From: VBOC01 sp035635475
Lineage (GTDB): Bacteria > Bacteroidota > Ignavibacteria > UBA10030 > SZUA-254
Reading direction: 5' to 3'
Length of the DNA: 18,008 nucleotides
Assembly (NCBI GenBank): GCA_035635475.1
Contig: DASQAZ010000061.1
Span: 1-18,008, forward strand
Shown here: positions 15,712-18,008 of the stretch, one piece after another
How positions within the stretch are numbered: the first letter of the stretch is position 1
Layout of the letters: the number at the start of each line of letters is the position of its first letter
Program-made: the position numbers and the translations under genes
The notes under the pieces: generated by a model
Told to the model about the DNA's origin: nothing
The model's database searches: none
The model's input: the letters and a program-made list of their open reading frames with translations, nothing else

Positions 15712-16166
15712 GAGCTTTGATCCAACGTGTCAGCCGCGCGAGCGTATCTGTCGGAAGCATTCTCCACAACGAAATTGAGCACGGGATGGTGGTTTTTCTA
15801 GGAGTCTCAGCAGCAGACACGCCTGCGGCGGCTGCCCACCTCGCCCAAAAGTGCGCCGATCTTAGAATCTTTGAGGACCAAGGGGGGAAAATGAATCTTT
15901 CGATAAAAGAGGCCGGTGGAAGCGCCCTTGTGGTGTCGCAGTTCACTCTGTACGCGGACAGCAGTAGAGGAAACCGGCCGAGCTTTACCGAAGCCGCACG
16001 CCCGGAGATGGCAGAGGAGCTCTACGGGAAGTTCGTTGGCCATCTTCAGAAGGAGCTCGGAGACCCGAAAGTCCGGACCGGTGTTTTCCGGGCGAGGATG
16101 GATGTTCAGCTCACGAACAGCGGACCGGTCACCGTGATGATTGAAAGTAAAGGGCATGCATCGTAA
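15708..16166 (+). CDS. dtd: D-aminoacyl-tRNA deacylase
   Basis: A 152-residue DTD family protein, nearly the length of E. coli Dtd. It hydrolyses D-amino acids (and glycine) wrongly attached to tRNA, acting in the cytoplasm as a homodimer. Signatures: the N-terminal 'MRALIQRVSRASVSV', 'SQFTLYADSSRGNRPSF' with the catalytic-site SQFTL at 77-81, and the Gly-cisPro motif in 'NSGPVTV' (137-143), which enforces chiral selectivity. Its ATG overlaps the prmC stop. The downstream gene begins inside its last codons. Confidence 0.95.
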   Translation: MRALIQRVSRASVSVGSILHNEIEHGMVVFLGVSAADTPAAAAHLAQKCADLRIFEDQGGKMNLSIKEAGGSALVVSQFTLYADSSRGNRPSFTEAARPEMAEELYGKFVGHLQKELGDPKVRTGVFRARMDVQLTNSGPVTVMIESKGHAS

Positions 16167-16914
16167 GATCTCACAGGCGGCAGCGATTCTCCTGTTCGCG
16201 TGCGCGGCGATGCCGCCTGGTGTTTCGACGGCGCAGCCAAAGAAATTCGGCGCGCTCACGACGCCGACGTTTCGTATCCGGTACGACCGGACAATTACCG
16301 CCTCAGAAATCGAAAAACTGGGAAAGCTTCTGGAGAAGACATACGGCGTATACCGGGGCAAATTTGGCCTATCGGGCCATCGAACTATCGAGGTGTATGC
16401 GCTCAGCTCCGGGAACCGAGTTCATACGGAATCGCGCTCGAGAGCCTTCGACGACGCGGTCTTCCGCGAAGGGAGGATTTATCTCGATGCGCGCGCCGTC
16501 CTGAGAAGCGACACCGAGGTGCACAACCCCGCTGCCCGGGTCGTATCGGAGTCGGTTCTTGACGGATTGAAAGGGTGTCCGCGCTGGTTAATCGAAGTGT
16601 ATGGAATCCATGCCGCAAAGGAGATCGACCGGTTCGGCGCTCCGGCGCGATTGAGCGTATCGACGTTCTCGGACTTGAATGAAGACTACCTCCGCGCAGA
16701 GAGTGCGAACGATCTGAGGGAAATGAACGCGAAACTGGCGGCAACAGCCCGATTCCTGATCGACCGCTATGGGGAGAAAAAGCTTGAAGATTTGTACTCC
16801 CAGTTCAAGCGCGGCGTGTTTTTGGAAGATGCCTTCGAAGCAGCCTTCGGCGAGAAGATCTCGGTCATTGAGAAAGCCTGGGCCGCCTCCCTGCGGTCGC
16901 CCCCTAAGGGGTGA
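16156..16914 (+). CDS. Exported gluzincin-like (peptidase MA-type) protein lacking HExxH
   Basis: A 252-residue protein with a signal peptide (residues 1-26, 'MHRKISQAAAILLFACAAM' to 'VSTA'). I chose ATG 16156; a TTG 15 bases upstream is in frame but less likely. The body looks like the peptidase-MA/gluzincin family: 'TPTFRIRYD', an Arg-rich strand 'GRIYLDARAV', then 'VVSESVLDGLKGCPRWLIEVYG' where members normally have an HExxH helix followed by 'PRWLxEG', and the C-terminal 'FEAAFGEKISVIEKAWAASL'. The two zinc-binding His of HExxH are replaced (Ser131, Leu135 by my alignment), while Glu132 and Glu147 remain. It therefore probably binds no zinc that way and may be a non-catalytic relative. 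The family call is by pattern recognition and moderate. It overlaps dtd by 11 bases. Confidence 0.6.
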   Translation: MHRKISQAAAILLFACAAMPPGVSTAQPKKFGALTTPTFRIRYDRTITASEIEKLGKLLEKTYGVYRGKFGLSGHRTIEVYALSSGNRVHTESRSRAFDDAVFREGRIYLDARAVLRSDTEVHNPAARVVSESVLDGLKGCPRWLIEVYGIHAAKEIDRFGAPARLSVSTFSDLNEDYLRAESANDLREMNAKLAATARFLIDRYGEKKLEDLYSQFKRGVFLEDAFEAAFGEKISVIEKAWAASLRSPPKG

Positions 16915-17831
16915 TGCTGCCCCCGCGGCACGTGCTGATGCTGTTCCTGGACGGTGTTGGCATCGGCACGAAGGACCCGCGAGTCAATCCGTTCTTTGCC
17001 GCGCCGATGCAGTCACTGCGCGGCTTATTGGGAGGGGCTATGCCGCATCTCGACGATGCCCATCGTGGAACTCCCGGAGTATCCCTTCTGCCCCTTGATG
17101 CCACACTCGGCGTGGCGGGCCTTCCCCAAAGCGGGACGGGCCAGGTCGCGCTCCTAACGGGCGAAAACGCCGCGCAGCGAATCGGCAGGCATTTCGGTCC
17201 ATACCCCTATTCAACGCTGAAGCCCCTTCTAAAAGAGGCGAATCTTTTTTCGAAGATTGAGGCCGCCGGCAAAACAGCATTTTATGCGAATGCCTTTCCT
17301 TCGGTGTATTTCGAAAACGTTGGGGACGGGAAGCGGCCGATGACCGCCATCCCTCTTGCCTGGACGATGGGGGGCCGCGCACTGAGCAACGGCAAAGCTC
17401 TCGCCTCCGGGGCTGCAATCTCGGCAGACCTTACGAACGAGCGGTGGCCCATGCTCGGCTATCCTGCCATGCCTGCCTTGACCCCGCAGCAGGCGGGAGA
17501 GAGGTTGATGGCAATCTTGCAGCGCTACGATTTTGTGCTCTATGAATTCTCGATGACCGATCATGCCGGGCACGGCCGATCGATGGAAAGCGCTGTGCAT
17601 GTGCTCGAATTATTCGATGCCTTCCTCGAGGGACTCCTGTCAGGTTACGACGGGGGTTCGACGACTCTGGTGCTCACGAGCGATCACGGGAATCTTGAGG
17701 ACATCTCGACAAAATCGCATACGCGCAATCCCGTGCCCCTCCTCGTCGCCGGAAACGCTCATCGGGATTTCACAGCCGGCGCAAAAGCGATCACCGATGT
17801 AGCACCATTAATTCTCAAACTTCTTCACTGA
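16914..17831 (+). CDS. Phosphoglycerate-mutase/alkaline-phosphatase-like metalloenzyme
   Basis: A 305-residue protein of the metalloenzyme branch of the alkaline phosphatase superfamily (iPGM, phosphopentomutase). Visible metal-site motifs: 'LMLFLDGVGIG' (Asp13), the nucleophile region 'PQSGTGQVALLTGENAA' (Ser73-Thr75), 'MTDHAGHG' (Asp216, His217, His220), 'TSDHGNLED' (Asp257, His258) and 'SHTRNPVPLLV' (His269). It is much shorter than true iPGM (about 510 residues) and lacks an obvious phosphotransferase insert, so the substrate is unknown. The start could be ATG 16914, overlapping the previous stop as TGATG, or GTG 16911; the difference is one residue. The gene belongs to the packed prmC-dtd run. 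Confidence 0.8.
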   Translation: MLPPRHVLMLFLDGVGIGTKDPRVNPFFAAPMQSLRGLLGGAMPHLDDAHRGTPGVSLLPLDATLGVAGLPQSGTGQVALLTGENAAQRIGRHFGPYPYSTLKPLLKEANLFSKIEAAGKTAFYANAFPSVYFENVGDGKRPMTAIPLAWTMGGRALSNGKALASGAAISADLTNERWPMLGYPAMPALTPQQAGERLMAILQRYDFVLYEFSMTDHAGHGRSMESAVHVLELFDAFLEGLLSGYDGGSTTLVLTSDHGNLEDISTKSHTRNPVPLLVAGNAHRDFTAGAKAITDVAPLILKLLH

Positions 17832-17850
17832 GGTTCGCAAAAGGGGGGCT

Positions 17851-18008
17851 GTGGGGGCGTTCACCAACCGGCCTGCGGTGAAATTCTGCACGCCGTTCAT
17901 GATCGGGATCTTGATCGGATGGAACCTCCCGGTCTGGGGCGGTTCGAACTTTGCCGATCCGGTGGGGTGGATCTGGCATCACTTCGATCCGATCATGCTC
18001 GCCGCGAT
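17851..18008 (+). CDS. N-terminal fragment, possible ComEC/Rec2 family protein (runs off the window)
   Basis: An open frame from GTG 17851 to the window end (52 complete codons), preceded by a purine-rich AAAAGGGGGG (17839-17848). The fragment reads 'RPAVKFCTPFMIGILIGWNL', a hydrophobic segment like the first membrane helix of ComEC/Rec2 proteins, which form the DNA uptake channel in the inner membrane. Only the first ~50 residues are visible, so the family call is tentative. It starts 19 bases after the upstream stop. Confidence 0.4.
   Translation, partial: MGAFTNRPAVKFCTPFMIGILIGWNLPVWGGSNFADPVGWIWHHFDPIMLAA

Noticed and set aside
1..18008. CRISPR arrays, insertion sequences, integrases, toxin-antitoxin pairs
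   Set aside because: No direct short repeats with spacers, terminal inverted repeats, transposase motifs or paired small toxin genes were seen on either strand.

Overview
The window looks like a chromosomal segment of a moderately GC-rich, Gram-negative bacterium of the Bacteroidota/Chlorobiota/Ignavibacteriota side of the tree. Three signs support this. The first protein ends in a type IX secretion (T9SS) sorting domain of the 'YQNYPNPFNPTT' style. There is a GWxTD-domain protein, a family seen mainly in these lineages and Acidobacteria-like groups. There are also lipid A/LPS-core type enzymes. All genes read rightward and most are tightly packed or overlapping. I see no mobile element, CRISPR array, phage gene or obvious island.

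Layout. (1) 1-2379: the 3' part of a large secreted T9SS-sorted protein with three tandem ~100-residue repeats, closed by a strong hairpin terminator at 2407-2440. (2) 2506-7582: a compact run of an Uma2-family PD-(D/E)xK protein, a YjbQ-family protein, a GWxTD protein, an LpxL/HtrB-like lysophospholipid acyltransferase, a WaaF-like heptosyltransferase and TsaC (threonylcarbamoyl-AMP synthase). The acyltransferase and heptosyltransferase point to outer-membrane lipid assembly. (3) 7612-8578: a sigma70-like promoter, tRNA-Arg(CCG), a membrane-anchored TPR protein of YfgM type, then a hairpin. (4) 8666-14777: a MATE transporter whose stop codon overlaps the start of a membrane-bound GAF-SpoIIE phosphatase. 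A STAS antagonist, an RsbW-like HATPase kinase and a second, soluble GAF-GAF-SpoIIE phosphatase follow. This is a full partner-switching module with two different phosphatase inputs and no sigma factor gene in view. (5) 14812-18008: prmC, dtd, an exported gluzincin-like protein lacking the HExxH motif, a phosphoglycerate-mutase-like metalloenzyme, and the first 158 bases of what may be comEC, all close or overlapping.

The most interesting parts are the partner-switching module coupled to a MATE transporter, the apparent pseudo-peptidase at 16156, and the kinase's non-standard G1 box. Most of the rest is conserved housekeeping. All assignments come from reading motifs by eye; no database search was run. 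Intergenic gaps are all under 300 bases.
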